The notes below the pieces were generated by a model that did no database searches, was not told the origin of the DNA, and saw only the letters and a list, made by a program, of their open reading frames with translations. This document shows positions 44,993-57,419 of a stretch of 64,000 bases of DNA, in pieces. The number at the start of each line of letters is the position of its first letter. Within the stretch, counting starts at the first letter, position 1. Source of the DNA: Quadrisphaera granulorum (GTDB lineage Bacteria > Actinomycetota > Actinomycetes > Actinomycetales > Quadrisphaeraceae). The stretch is from positions 1-64,000 of the forward strand of contig NZ_QGDQ01000020.1 of NCBI RefSeq assembly GCF_003149145.1, given 5' to 3'. The position numbers and the translations under genes were made by a program.

Positions 44993-45088
44993 GTGCCTGA
45001 TCTCGTCTTCGTCGCGCTGACCGTGGTGGTCTTCGCCGTCCTGGCCCTGCTCGTGAGCGGCCTCGAGCGGCTCGGGGGCCAGCGGTGA
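44993..45088 (+). CDS. 31-aa membrane mini-protein leading the kdp operon
   Basis: GTG 44993 opens PDLVFVALTVVVFAVLALLV followed by SGLERLGGQR: one membrane helix and a basic end. Its TGA (45086-45088) overlaps the kdpF GTG in a GTGA, so it is coupled to the operon. It looks like a second KdpF-type peptide. I recall similar short peptides before kdpF in other actinobacteria, without assigned function. Confidence 0.65.
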   Translation: MPDLVFVALTVVVFAVLALLVSGLERLGGQR

Positions 45089-45174
45089 GCATCGCCAGCG
45101 TCGTCCTGCTGCTTCTCGTGGTCGCCCTGGCCGGCTATCTGCTGACCGCGCTGCTGGACCCGGAGCGGTTCTGA
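45085..45174 (+). CDS. kdpF: Potassium-transporting ATPase subunit KdpF
   Basis: 29 aa: one hydrophobic helix (SIASVVLLLLVVALAGYLL) ending ALLDPERF, the typical KdpF end. KdpF stabilises the KdpABC complex in the membrane and lies at the KdpA-KdpB interface. The GTG overlaps the stop of the mini-protein before it, and its TGA shares one base with the kdpA ATG. Confidence 0.9.
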   Translation: MSIASVVLLLLVVALAGYLLTALLDPERF

Positions 45175-46843
45175 TGAGCGCCCTGTCCGACTCCGCGGCG
45201 GGTTTCCTGACCATCGCCGTCCTCGTGGTGGCCCTGGCCGCCGTCCACGCTCCCCTGGGCGACTTCATGGCCCGCGTGTACACGTCCACCCGGCACCTCC
45301 GCGTGGAGCGCTTCCTGTACCGCGTCGCCGGCATCGACCCCGATGCGGAGCAGCGCTGGCCGGTCTACGCCCGCGCCGTCCTCGGGTTCTCGTTCGTGTC
45401 GGTCCTGTTCCTCTACGCCTTCCAGCGCCTGCAGGCGTGGCTGCCGCTCTCGCTGGGCTTCGCCGGCGTCGCCCCCGCCACCGCGTGGAACACGGCGATC
45501 AGCTTCGTCACCAACACGAACTGGCAGTCGTACTCCGGTGAGTCGACCATGGGTCACCTGGTGCAGGCGGCCGGCCTGGCGGTGCAGAACTTCACGTCGG
45601 CGGCGGTCGGCATGGCCGTGGCCGTCGCCCTGGTCCGCGGGTTTACGCGCAGCCGCACCGAGCGCATCGGCAGCTTCTGGGTGGACCTGGTCCGCACCTG
45701 CGTGCGGATCCTGCTGCCGCTGTCCGTGGTCGCCGCCGTCGTCATGCTCCTCGGGGGCGTGGTGCAGAACCTTGCCGGGCCGACCGCCTACACGACCATC
45801 GCCGGCGGCACGCAGACGATCACGGGCGGCCCGATCGCCTCGCAGGAGGCCATCAAGGAGCTGGGCACCAACGGCGGCGGCTTCTTCAACGCCAACTCCG
45901 CGCACCCCTTCGAGGGGCCGACGGCGTGGGTCAGCCTCTTCCAGGTCTTCCTCATGCTGGCCATCCCCTTCTCCCTACCGCGCACGTTCGGCCGCCTCGT
46001 CGGCGACAAGCGCCACGGCTACGCCGTCCTCGGGGTGATGGGGGCGCTGTGGCTGGCCGCGGTGAGCCTCACCGTGTGGGCGGAGGTCACCGGCGCCGGC
46101 GCCGCTCCGCAGGCCGCGGGCGGTGCGATGGAGGGCAAGGAGGTGCGCTTCGGAGAGGTCCTCACGGCCCTCTTCGGGGCCTCGACCACCTCAACATCGA
46201 CCGGCGCCATCAACGGCGCCCACGACTCGCTGACCGCCGCGGGCGGAGGCGTGGCGATGCTGAACATGATGTTGGGCGAGGTCTCCCCCGGCGGCACCGG
46301 CTCCGGCCTGTACGGCCTGCTGGTCCTCGCGGTCATCGCCGTGTTCCTCGCCGGCCTCATGGTGGGCCGCACCCCCGAGCTGCTCGGCAAGAAGATCGGC
46401 AAGGGCGAGGTCACCCTCGTGGCCCTCTACGTGCTCGCCACGCCCACGCTGCTGCTCGTCGGCGCCGCACTCACCGCCGGGATCCCGAGCTTGCGCGACG
46501 CCTCCCTCCAGGACGACGGCGCGCACGGACTCTCGGAGGTGCTCTACGCCTACGCCTCCGCGTCCAACAACAACGGCTCGGCGTTCGCGGGCTTCGGCGC
46601 CGCCACCGACTACCAGAACGTCGCGCTGGCGCTGTGCATGGTCTTCGGGCGCTTCGTCCCGATGCTGCTGGTCATCGCCCTCGCCGGCCGCCTCGCCTCG
46701 CAGGCGCCCGTCCCGGTCACCGCGGGCACGCTGCCCACCCACACCCCCCTGTTCGCGAGTCTCGTCACCGTCGTCGTCATCGTCGTCGCCGGTCTGACGT
46801 ACTTCCCCGCGCTCGCCCTCGCTCCGATCGCTGAGGCCCTCTC

Positions 46844-46847
<4 letters not shown>
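45174..46847 (+). CDS. kdpA: Potassium-transporting ATPase subunit KdpA
   Basis: 557 aa, the same length as E. coli KdpA. Ten membrane helices with four selectivity-filter-type loops related to K+ channels; [19 protein letters not shown] and [13 protein letters not shown] are clear examples. It takes up K+ and passes it to KdpB. High-affinity K+ import under K+ limitation or osmotic stress. Overlaps kdpF by one base and kdpB by four (ATGA). Confidence 0.97.
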
Positions 46848-48982
<2,135 letters not shown>

Positions 48983-48993
48983 AAGGCACCGCC

Positions 48994-49611
48994 GTGTCCC
49001 GCGTGCTCGACCTCACCCGCCAGTCCGCCGCAGGCCTGCGCCTGCTCGTGGCTCTCACCGTGCTCCTCGGCCTGGTCTACCCCGCCGTGCTGCTGGGCGT
49101 CGGCCAGCTCGTCCCCGGCCGCGCGAACGGCTCGCTGATCACCCTCGACGGGCGCACCACCGGCTCCTCCCTCATCGGCCAGCAGTTCGGCACCGACGAC
49201 GACCCGGCCTCGCAGCTCCCGTGGTTCCAGCCGCGGCCCTCGGCGGCCGGCACGGGCTACGACCCGCAGTCCTCCGGCGCCTCCAACCTCGGCCCGAACA
49301 ACGCCGACCTGGTGAAGACCATCGAGGACCGGCGCGCCGCCGTGGCCTCCCGCGAGGGCGTGGAGCCGTCCGCCGTCCCCGCCGACGCCGTCACCGCCTC
49401 CGGCTCCGGCCTGGACCCCGACATCTCCCCCGCCTACGCGCAGCTGCAGGTGGCGCGCGTGGCCCGCGAGCGCGGTCTGCCGGTGGCGCAGGTGGAGCAG
49501 CTGGTGGAGCAGAACACGCACGGCCGTGACCTCGGCTTCATCGGGGAGCCCAGCGTCGACGTCGTCACCCTCAACGCCGACCTGGCCCGTCTGGGTAGCC
49601 CCCAGGGGTGA
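48994..49611 (+). CDS. kdpC: Potassium-transporting ATPase subunit KdpC
   Basis: 205 aa, GTG start with GAAAGG upstream, 11 bases after kdpB. One N-terminal membrane helix (LRLLVALTVLLGLVYPAVLLG) and an extracytoplasmic domain containing QQFGTDDDPASQLPWFQPRPSAAG, SGASNLGPNN and DISPAYAQLQVARVARERG, all typical of KdpC. It assembles with KdpA and KdpB. Its stop overlaps the kdpD GTG. Confidence 0.96.
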   Translation: MSRVLDLTRQSAAGLRLLVALTVLLGLVYPAVLLGVGQLVPGRANGSLITLDGRTTGSSLIGQQFGTDDDPASQLPWFQPRPSAAGTGYDPQSSGASNLGPNNADLVKTIEDRRAAVASREGVEPSAVPADAVTASGSGLDPDISPAYAQLQVARVARERGLPVAQVEQLVEQNTHGRDLGFIGEPSVDVVTLNADLARLGSPQG

Positions 49612-52306
49612 GCGCAGCGAGCGTGGAGCTGCCGCCGGAGGAAGATGAGCCGGTGGACGGCGGGACCGGAGTGGGAGGTGGCAGGCGAGGCAAGCTCCGC
49701 GTCTACCTCGGTGCGGCGCCCGGTGTCGGCAAGACGGTGGCGATGGTCAGCGAGGGCCGTCGGCGGGTCGAGCGCGGGCAGGACGTCGTCGTCGCGTTCG
49801 TCGAGACCCACGGGCGCACGCACACCGCCGCCGCGCTGGACGGGCTGGAGCAGGTGCCCCGCCGCCGTGTGGTCTACCCCACCTCGCCGGGGGCCGTGCC
49901 GACGACGCTGGAGGAGATGGACGTCGACGCCGTCCTGGCCCGCGCACCTCGGCATGCCCTGGTCGACGAGCTGGCCCACACCAACGCTCCAGGTTCGCGC
50001 AACGCCAAGCGGTGGGAAGACGTCGAGGAGCTGCTGGCGGCGGGTATCGACGTCATCACCACCGTCAACGTGCAGCACCTGGAGTCGCTCAACGACGTCG
50101 TCGCGCAGATCACGGGGGTGCGCCAGCGCGAGACGGTCCCTGACGACGTCGTGAGGTCTGCCGACGCCATCGAGCTGGTGGACATGAGCCCGCAGGCGCT
50201 GCGCCGCCGCCTGGCACACGGCAACGTCTACGCCGCCGAGCGGGTCGACGCGGCGCTGGCCAACTACTTCCGCGTCGGCAACCTCACGGCGCTACGCGAA
50301 CTGGCGCTGCTGTGGACGGCAGACCGCGTGGACGCCGCGCTGGCCCTCTACCGCGCAGAGCAGGGCATCGCGGCGCCGTGGGGTGCTCGCGAGCGCGTCG
50401 TCGTGACCCTGACCGGCGGTCCGGAAGGTGATGCGCTGGTGCGCCGCGCCGCACGCATCACCCAGCGGGCTGCGGGTGGAGAGCTGCTCGCGCTGCACGT
50501 CTCGCGCTCGGACGGGCTGACCGGTGCCGCCCCGGACGCGCTGGCCCGCCAGCGGCTGCTGGCAGAGAGCCTGGGCGGCAGTTGGCACTCGGTGGTCGGC
50601 GAGGACGTCGCCACCGCCATCCTCGACTTCGCTCGCGGCGTCAACGCCACGCACATCGTGGTCGGCGCGAGCCGTCGCAGTCGGCTCGCTGCGGCCCTCT
50701 CCCCGGGCGTGGGGCAGCGGGTGATCGACGGGTCGGGCGACATCGACGTCCACGTGGTCACCCACGCCTCGGCCCGTGGCCGGCACGGGCGGCTGGAGCG
50801 CCGGTCGGCGCTCTCCGCGCTGCCGGTGCGACGCCGAGCCGCCGGCTGGGCTCTGGCGACGGGCGGGCCGGTGGCTCTCACGGGTCTGCTGCACCTCACC
50901 CGCGTCAACCACGAGCTACCCAGCGAGCTGCTGCTCTTCCTCGCGCTGGTGGTGGGCGTGGCACTGGTCGGCGGCATGTGGCCGGCGCTGCTGGCCGCGG
51001 TGCTGTCGGGGCTACTGGCCAACTGGTACTTCACCCCGCCCTACGGCACGCTCACCATCGCCTCACCGGCCAACGCCGTGGCGCTGTTCGTGCTGGTCAG
51101 CGTCGGTGCCGCGGTGGCTGCCGTGGTCGACACGGCCGCGCGGCGCGCCCGCGAGGCAGCCCGCGCCCGTGCGGAGGCCGACGTGCTGGCCACGCTCGCG
51201 GGCAGCGTGCTGCGCGGTGCCGAGGCGGTGCCTGCGCTGCTGGACCGGCTGGTGGAGACCTTCGGGCTGCGGGGCGCCGCGCTGTTGGAGCGCACCCAGG
51301 ACTCCCCTGGCACCGCCCACGACCTGTGGCGCGTGGTGGCCTCGCAGGGGTGCCCGCCCCCGTCCTCCCCCGACGCCGCGGACGCGGCGCTGCCCGTGGA
51401 CGAGCACCTCAGCATCGCCATCACCAGCCAGGGCGACGACCACCGCGGCAGATCGCCGCTGTCGGCCTCGGACCTGCGGGTTCTGACGGCCGTGGCCACG
51501 CAGGCCGGCTCGTTGCTGGAGCGAGACCGGCTGCGCGAGGCCGCCCGCGCCGCGCGCCGCGAGGAGGAGCGCACCGCCACCCGCACGGCGCTGCTCGCCG
51601 CCGTGTCCCACGACCTGCGCACGCCCCTGGCCAGCGTCAAGGCGTCGGCGTCCACGCTGCGGGCTTTCGGCGCCGAGCTCGACGCGGCTGACCGCGACGT
51701 GCTGCTGGCCGATGTGGAGACCTCCGCGGACCGGCTGCAGGCGCTGGTCGACAACCTGCTGGACATGAGCCGGCTCGACGCCGGCGCCGTGCGCGCACGC
51801 GTCGAGGCGGTGGCCCTGGACGAGGTGGTGCCGCGGGCGCTAGCCGGCCTCACCCCGGAGCAGGCCGCCGCGGTGGTGCTGGACGTCCCGGAGGACCTGC
51901 CGCTGGTCGACGCCGACGCCGGGCTGCTGGAGCGAGCGCTGGGCAATGTGGTGGAGAACGCGCTGCGCCACGCCGTGCCGCACGCGCCGGGCCAGCCGGT
52001 CGAGATCTCCGCCGGCCTCGTGGAGGACTCCGCCGCGCCGGGTGGGCGCGGCGGCCGGCGCGTGGTGGTGCGGGTGGTCGACAGAGGCCCCGGCATCCCC
52101 GACGAGCGCAAGGCCGCGGCGTTCTCCGCGTTCCAGCGCCTCGGTGACGCCCCCGGCGGGCTGGGCGTGGGGCTCGGTCTGGCGGTGGCTCGCGGTCTGG
52201 TGGAGGCCAGCGGTGGCACGGTGGAGGCCGACGACACCCCCGGTGGCGGCCTCACCGTGGTCTTTTCGCTCCCCGCGGCGGTCGTCAGTGCCCAGGAGGT
52301 GACCGC

Positions 52307-52310
<4 letters not shown>
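49608..52310 (+). CDS. kdpD: Sensor histidine kinase KdpD
   Basis: 900 aa. N-terminal KdpD domain with Walker A GAAPGVGKTVAMV and a Walker B-like region ALVDELAHTNAPGSRNAKRW. A USP-like domain then binds second messengers in other species (c-di-AMP in firmicutes). Four close membrane helices lie around 405-500. A GAF-like region follows, then the kinase core with the H-box AVSHDLRTPLASVKAS and an ATPase with VENALRHA and DRGPGIPDERK. It controls KdpE. GTG start in a four-base overlap with kdpC. Confidence 0.95.
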
Positions 52311-53032
<722 letters not shown>

Positions 53033-53081
53033 CCGACGCATGCGGACCACTGCTCGCCACCGAGACACGCGGCACCGCGGA

Positions 53082-53114
53082 GTTCATCCAGCAGACGCTC
53101 GATGGTCAACCGTG
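53082..53114 (+). promoter_or_regulatory. Possible PHO box before phoD
   Basis: GTTCATCCAGC (53082-53092), an unrelated 11-mer, then GGTCAACCGTG (53104-53114): two PHO-like units at a 22-base distance, the same spacing as before phoU but with a weaker second unit. It lies 29 bases before the phosphatase start, within the kdpE-phoD gap. Confidence 0.35.
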
Positions 53115-53142
53115 ATCCGCCGAACGCGGTCACCATCCCGTC

Positions 53143-54960
53143 GTGCACGACTCCGCTGTCCCCCGTCGCGCGCTCCTGCGTGGTGGTGTCGCAGCCGCGG
53201 CCTCCCTCGGAGCCGCCGCTCTCACACCGCAGCAGGCGCTGGCCTCGGTCGCTGAGGCCACGCGCGCCGGGGTCTTCGGTTTCGGGGTGGCCAGTGGTGA
53301 CGCCACCGCCACCGAGGTGCTCCTGTGGACCCGTGTGACGCCGTCGCCCGACGCTGTCCCCGGCAGCGGCCTGGGCCCCTCCAGCCGTGTGGAGTGGGAG
53401 GTAGCCGCCGACCAGGGGTTCCGCAGGGTGGTCAAGCGCGGCAGCACCACCACCGACGCCCGGCGCGACCACACGGTGAAGGTCGTGGTCACGGGCCTGG
53501 CCCCGTACACGCGGTACTGGTACCGGTTCCGCACCCGTGGCGTCACCTCGCCGATCGGCCGCACCCAGACCAGCCCGGACGAACCGGGGCGCACCCACGC
53601 ACTGCGCCTCGCGTTCGTCTCCTGCAGCAACTACACCGGTGGCTACTTCACCGCCTACCGCGGTATCGCTGCACGGGACGACCTCGACCTCGTGCTACAC
53701 CTCGGTGACTACGTCTACGAGTACGGCAACACCCCCGGTGTGCCTGGCGTGCCCGGCTCCGGTGACCGGTACGGCCCGGTGGCGCTCGTGGGCAAGCGCG
53801 ACCACCAGCCGCCGGTGGAGATGGTCTCGCTGCAGGACTACCGGGTGCGGCACGCCCTCTACAAGACCGACCCAGACCTGCAGGCAGCTCACGCCCGGTT
53901 CCCGTGGGTGGTCATCTTCGACGACCACGAGATCACCAACGACGCGTACGCGACCGGCGCGGAGAACCACGAGCAGCAGGACGACCCCGACACCCCCTAC
54001 ACCGGCCCCGGGGAGCCTGCGGGCGTACGCGCCGAGGGCGACTTCCTCGCGCGGCGCGCCCGCGCCTTCCAGGCCTACCGGGAGTGGATGCCGATCCGCG
54101 AGCCCAGCACGTGGCAGCCCCGCCCCCACCGCGGCGAGCAGTTCTTCCGCCGCTTCCGCTTCGGTGACCTCGCCGACCTGTCGGTCATCGAGACGCGGCA
54201 GAACCGCAGCCAGCAGGTACCCACGACCGTTACCGGCCCCGGTGGCGCGCCGGTGGTCAATCCGGCGCTGGCAGACCGCTCCCGTCACCTGCCCGAGCCC
54301 GAGCAGCTGGCGTGGCTTGTCGACGGCGTCCTGCGCAGCCGACGTCCCTGGCACCTCGTGGGCAACCAGACCGTGCTCGCGCGGGTGTACGCGGTACCCC
54401 GCGACGGGGTGGGCGTGCTTCCGGGGCAGGTCTTCAACGCCGACCAGTGGGACGGCTACCAAGCAGACCAGGCGGCGCTGCTGGCGGCCATGGGGCGGGC
54501 GAGCACGGACCCGGTGGTGCTCACCGGAGACATCCACTCCTCCTGGGCCAACGAGCTGCCCGAGCGGCCCGACGCCACCTACCCATCGGCAGGGCGCTCC
54601 GTGGGTGTCGAGTTCGTGTGCCCCTCGGTCACGAGCGACGGTTTCAAGGAGGTCCTCGGGACGGCGGCCGCCGCGCAGGCGACCACCGCCGCGGTGCAGG
54701 CCGCCAACCCGTGGGTGCGTTACCTCGACGGCATCGGGCACGGCTACGCCGTGGTCGACGTGACCCCGCAACGCGTCCAGACCGACTTCTTCTTCATCCG
54801 CAGCGGCGGAGACAAGGGCCTGGCCCTCGACCCCCGCGGGGACCCGCAGGCGCAGGCAACGTGGGAGAGCTCGTGGCAGACGGTCAAAGGTTCCCACCGG
54901 GTGAGCGGACCGGTCGCTCAGCTGGGCCCGCGCAGCGACTCCCCGAGGACGGCGCGATGA
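53143..54960 (+). CDS. phoD: PhoD-like alkaline phosphatase/phosphodiesterase, Tat-exported
   Basis: 605 aa, GTG start. A twin-arginine signal opens the protein (PRRALLRGGVAAAASLGAAAL); cleavage probably follows ALASVAEA. An N-terminal Ig-like domain (TATEVLLWTRVTP ... YTRYWYRFRTRG) precedes the metallophosphatase domain with LAFVSCSNYTGGYFTAYRG, HLGDYVYEYG, IFDDHEITNDAY and LTGDIHSSWANEL. These are the Fe/Ca-binding motifs of PhoD. It would release phosphate from phosphomono- and diesters such as teichoic acids. A candidate PHO box lies upstream. Its last bases overlap the next gene (ATGA). Confidence 0.9.
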   Translation: MHDSAVPRRALLRGGVAAAASLGAAALTPQQALASVAEATRAGVFGFGVASGDATATEVLLWTRVTPSPDAVPGSGLGPSSRVEWEVAADQGFRRVVKRGSTTTDARRDHTVKVVVTGLAPYTRYWYRFRTRGVTSPIGRTQTSPDEPGRTHALRLAFVSCSNYTGGYFTAYRGIAARDDLDLVLHLGDYVYEYGNTPGVPGVPGSGDRYGPVALVGKRDHQPPVEMVSLQDYRVRHALYKTDPDLQAAHARFPWVVIFDDHEITNDAYATGAENHEQQDDPDTPYTGPGEPAGVRAEGDFLARRARAFQAYREWMPIREPSTWQPRPHRGEQFFRRFRFGDLADLSVIETRQNRSQQVPTTVTGPGGAPVVNPALADRSRHLPEPEQLAWLVDGVLRSRRPWHLVGNQTVLARVYAVPRDGVGVLPGQVFNADQWDGYQADQAALLAAMGRASTDPVVLTGDIHSSWANELPERPDATYPSAGRSVGVEFVCPSVTSDGFKEVLGTAAAAQATTAAVQAANPWVRYLDGIGHGYAVVDVTPQRVQTDFFFIRSGGDKGLALDPRGDPQAQATWESSWQTVKGSHRVSGPVAQLGPRSDSPRTAR

Positions 54961-56336
54961 GCGAGCAGCAGCCGCAGCAGAAGCCCGAACAGCAGCCGGG
55001 ACGGCGGGCCCTGCTGCGGGCAGCCACGGCCGGAGGCGCCGCGGTGCTCACGGGCACAGCGGCGCAACCTGCGGCCGCGGCGTCGGCGTCGGCCTCCGGG
55101 TCGGCCTCCGCGTCGGTGAGCGTCTCGCCGTCGTCGTCCTCATCGTCACGGCTGCGCGTGTACGTGCTCGTCGTCGACGGGTGCAACCCGACCGAGTTCG
55201 CCTCGGTCTCCCAGCCGCGCCTGGCGGCGCTGCGCGCCCAGGGCACCCTCTACCCGGCAGCGCGCTCGCTGCCGATCATGGAGACCGTCCCTAACCACGT
55301 GATGATGATGAGCGGGGTGCGTCCCGACAGGTCCGGCGTGCCCGCCAACGCCATCTACGACCGCGGCGAGCGTGTGGTGCGCACCCTCGACCGGCCCACC
55401 GACCTGCGTGCTTCCACCCTGTTGGAGAGGCTTCCGCAGCGCGGCTTCGTCACCGCCAGCGTGCCCAGCAAGGACTACCTCGTCGGCATCTTCGGTACCC
55501 GGGCCACCCACCGCTGGGTGCCCCCGGCCTATCTGCCCGTCACCGGCCACGTGCCCGACGCGACCACCGTGCCGGCACTCGTCGACATCGTCGACCGGCA
55601 CGACCCCGACCTGGTCTTCTGCAACCTCGGTGACATCGACAGGGTCGGCCACAGCGACCCCACCGGGCCGCGGCTGCCGTTCCCGGCGCTGCGCACCGCT
55701 GACCTCACGGCCACCGACACGCTGATCGGCGGCTTCACCGACCACCTCGCTGCCACGGGCAAGTGGGCCTCCAGCGTGCTCGTGGTGCTCGCTGATCACG
55801 GTATGGACTTCTCCGTGCCGACCAACCTCATCTCGGTCAAGCAGCAGGCCCTGGCCAGCCGCCCGGACCTGCAGGCGTCGGTGACCATCGCCCAGAACGG
55901 TGGCGCCGACAGCATCACCTGGACCGGTCCCGCCGGTCGGCGCCGCCAGGGCCTCGCCGAGGTTGCCCGGCTCGTGGCAGCCCACCCCGGGGTGCTGTCG
56001 GTGAAGCTGCCGTCACAGCTGCGGTTGGGACCAGAAGCGGGAGACCTCGTCGCCTACGCCCGCCCCGGGTGGCGCTTCAGCGACCCGCAGGTCACGTCCA
56101 ACCCCATCCCCGGCAACCACGGCCACCCCGTCACGGAACCGATCCCTTTCCTCATCACCGGTGGACACCCCGGACTGCGCCGCGGCGCCACCTCGTCGGC
56201 GCCGGTGCGCACCGTGGACGTGGCGCCCACGGTGGCGGCACTGTTCGGCCTCAGCGCCCCGCGCGGCGGATGGGACGGCACCGCCCGCCTCGACGCCTTC
56301 ACCAGGACACCGCGCGCCGCCTCCGCTACGTGGTGA
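54957..56336 (+). CDS. Tat-exported type I phosphodiesterase/nucleotide pyrophosphatase
   Basis: 459 aa. N-terminal Gln/Pro-rich stretch, Tat motif GRRALLRAATAGG, then a Ser/Ala linker and an alkaline-phosphatase-superfamily domain. The metal and nucleophile region reads VLVVDGCNPTEF (first Asp) and SLPIMETVPNHVMMMSG, where a Thr is the likely nucleophile. VVLADHGMDF and NPIPGNHGH supply further Asp/His ligands. Translated in overlap with phoD, so the pair likely works together on extracellular phosphate esters. Confidence 0.87.
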   Translation: MSEQQPQQKPEQQPGRRALLRAATAGGAAVLTGTAAQPAAAASASASGSASASVSVSPSSSSSSRLRVYVLVVDGCNPTEFASVSQPRLAALRAQGTLYPAARSLPIMETVPNHVMMMSGVRPDRSGVPANAIYDRGERVVRTLDRPTDLRASTLLERLPQRGFVTASVPSKDYLVGIFGTRATHRWVPPAYLPVTGHVPDATTVPALVDIVDRHDPDLVFCNLGDIDRVGHSDPTGPRLPFPALRTADLTATDTLIGGFTDHLAATGKWASSVLVVLADHGMDFSVPTNLISVKQQALASRPDLQASVTIAQNGGADSITWTGPAGRRRQGLAEVARLVAAHPGVLSVKLPSQLRLGPEAGDLVAYARPGWRFSDPQVTSNPIPGNHGHPVTEPIPFLITGGHPGLRRGATSSAPVRTVDVAPTVAALFGLSAPRGGWDGTARLDAFTRTPRAASATW

Positions 56337-56802
56337 GCGCGATGGCGAAGGCAGTGAGCATCCCCGCGGCGATCAGGAGCATCAGCGCCGCCAGCAGCGC
56401 AGCAGATGCTTCCGACCACCGCGCACACGCCTCAGGAACAGCCACCGAGAGCGATGGCTTCTCGATCGGTGAGCTTGCCCGCTCCGACGGTGATGACGGT
56501 CCGAGCGCTTCCCCGACAGCCGGTGGTGCGGTGTCTGTCGTCACCAGGTCGGCGGTCCGGTGAGTGCGCCGAGCGGCGTCGGATGTCACGAGCGTCGGAG
56601 CATCTCGTGGGCTGATCGGTGAGGAGATGACCTCGAGAACAGCGGTCTCGACGAAAACGTTCTGATACGCGATGCCGAGGTGAGCCGGCGGCATCCGCCG
56701 GGTGCGCAGCTCGGCATCCATAGCGTCGTCGGCCGGTGGCCGAGGGCCGGGAGTGGCGAAAGCCAACGCTCGGGACCACCTCCAGGTCGGGGTGCCCGTC
56801 AT
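56326..56802 (-). CDS. Hypothetical protein with a C-terminal membrane anchor
   Basis: About 158 aa from the ATG at 56802 (MTGTPTWRWSRALAF). A Pro/Ser/Thr-rich soluble part without recognised domain ends in one hydrophobic helix (AALLAALMLLIAAGML) at the very C-terminus, as in tail-anchored proteins. Its stop lies 11 bases inside the opposite phosphodiesterase gene. Codon bias is weaker than that of its neighbours, and the region contains the decayed pit gene, so it may itself be a remnant or chance frame. Confidence 0.4.
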   Translation of the reverse strand: MTGTPTWRWSRALAFATPGPRPPADDAMDAELRTRRMPPAHLGIAYQNVFVETAVLEVISSPISPRDAPTLVTSDAARRTHRTADLVTTDTAPPAVGEALGPSSPSERASSPIEKPSLSVAVPEACARWSEASAALLAALMLLIAAGMLTAFAIALTT

Positions 56803-56984
56803 GCTCCGGACACCTCGTAGATGTCGAAGGTTAATCGACGGTGTGCTCTCCGTTGGGGACGCGAACACCGTGAGTGACGGCGAGTCGGGACCAGCGCGCA
56901 GTGACCCTCAGCGGGCGCCGGCGAGCGGCCAGCCGCCCGCCGCGAGGTGCGCGGACACCCTGGCGACATCGGAGGGGCGGCCTC

Positions 56985-57290
56985 ATCGAGGTTGGACCCT
57001 CGATGAGCCTCTCGATGTCGGCGGTGGTGATGAGCTCGCCCTGGCGGGGGTGCGCCGTTCTTGTTCTGGATCTTGACGACGGCGTTGGTCACGGTCAGGG
57101 CCACCTCGACGGAGAGGACCGCTCCCACGAGGTTGAGGAGGCCGGACAGCAGCACGGCGGTCTTCGGCTTCAGCGCGCCGGTGGCGATGGAGGTCGCCAG
57201 AGCGTTGGCGGTGTCGCGGAAGCCGTTCGTGAAGTCGAACGACAGGGCTACCACGACCAGCAGCACCAGGATGGCGATGACAGTGGTCAC
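56985..57290 (-). pseudogene. Remnant of a PiT-family phosphate transporter
   Basis: A GTG at 57290 opens about 80 residues that are clearly the N-terminus of a low-affinity phosphate permease: LVVVALSFDFTNGFRDTANA, then ATSIATGALKPKTAVLLSG and VTNAVVKIQNKNGAP. At a C5 run the frame breaks; the family sequence goes on one frame over (QGELITTADIERLIEGPT) and then similarity ends near 56990. The remaining three quarters of the normal length are missing. In Streptomyces a pit gene sits close to the ppk/Nudix locus, so this is probably its decayed descendant. Confidence 0.85.
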
Positions 57291-57419
57291 GAGCCCCCTG
57301 TGTCCTCCTGAAGAGGGTCACCCACCAGGGTCAGTTCGGTGCTTTCGGCCACTGTTCAACGAGTGGTCGGCGCGTCGCGACCGCTCTTGACCGTCTCCTG
57401 ACCGAGGCTGCTGTCGGAC

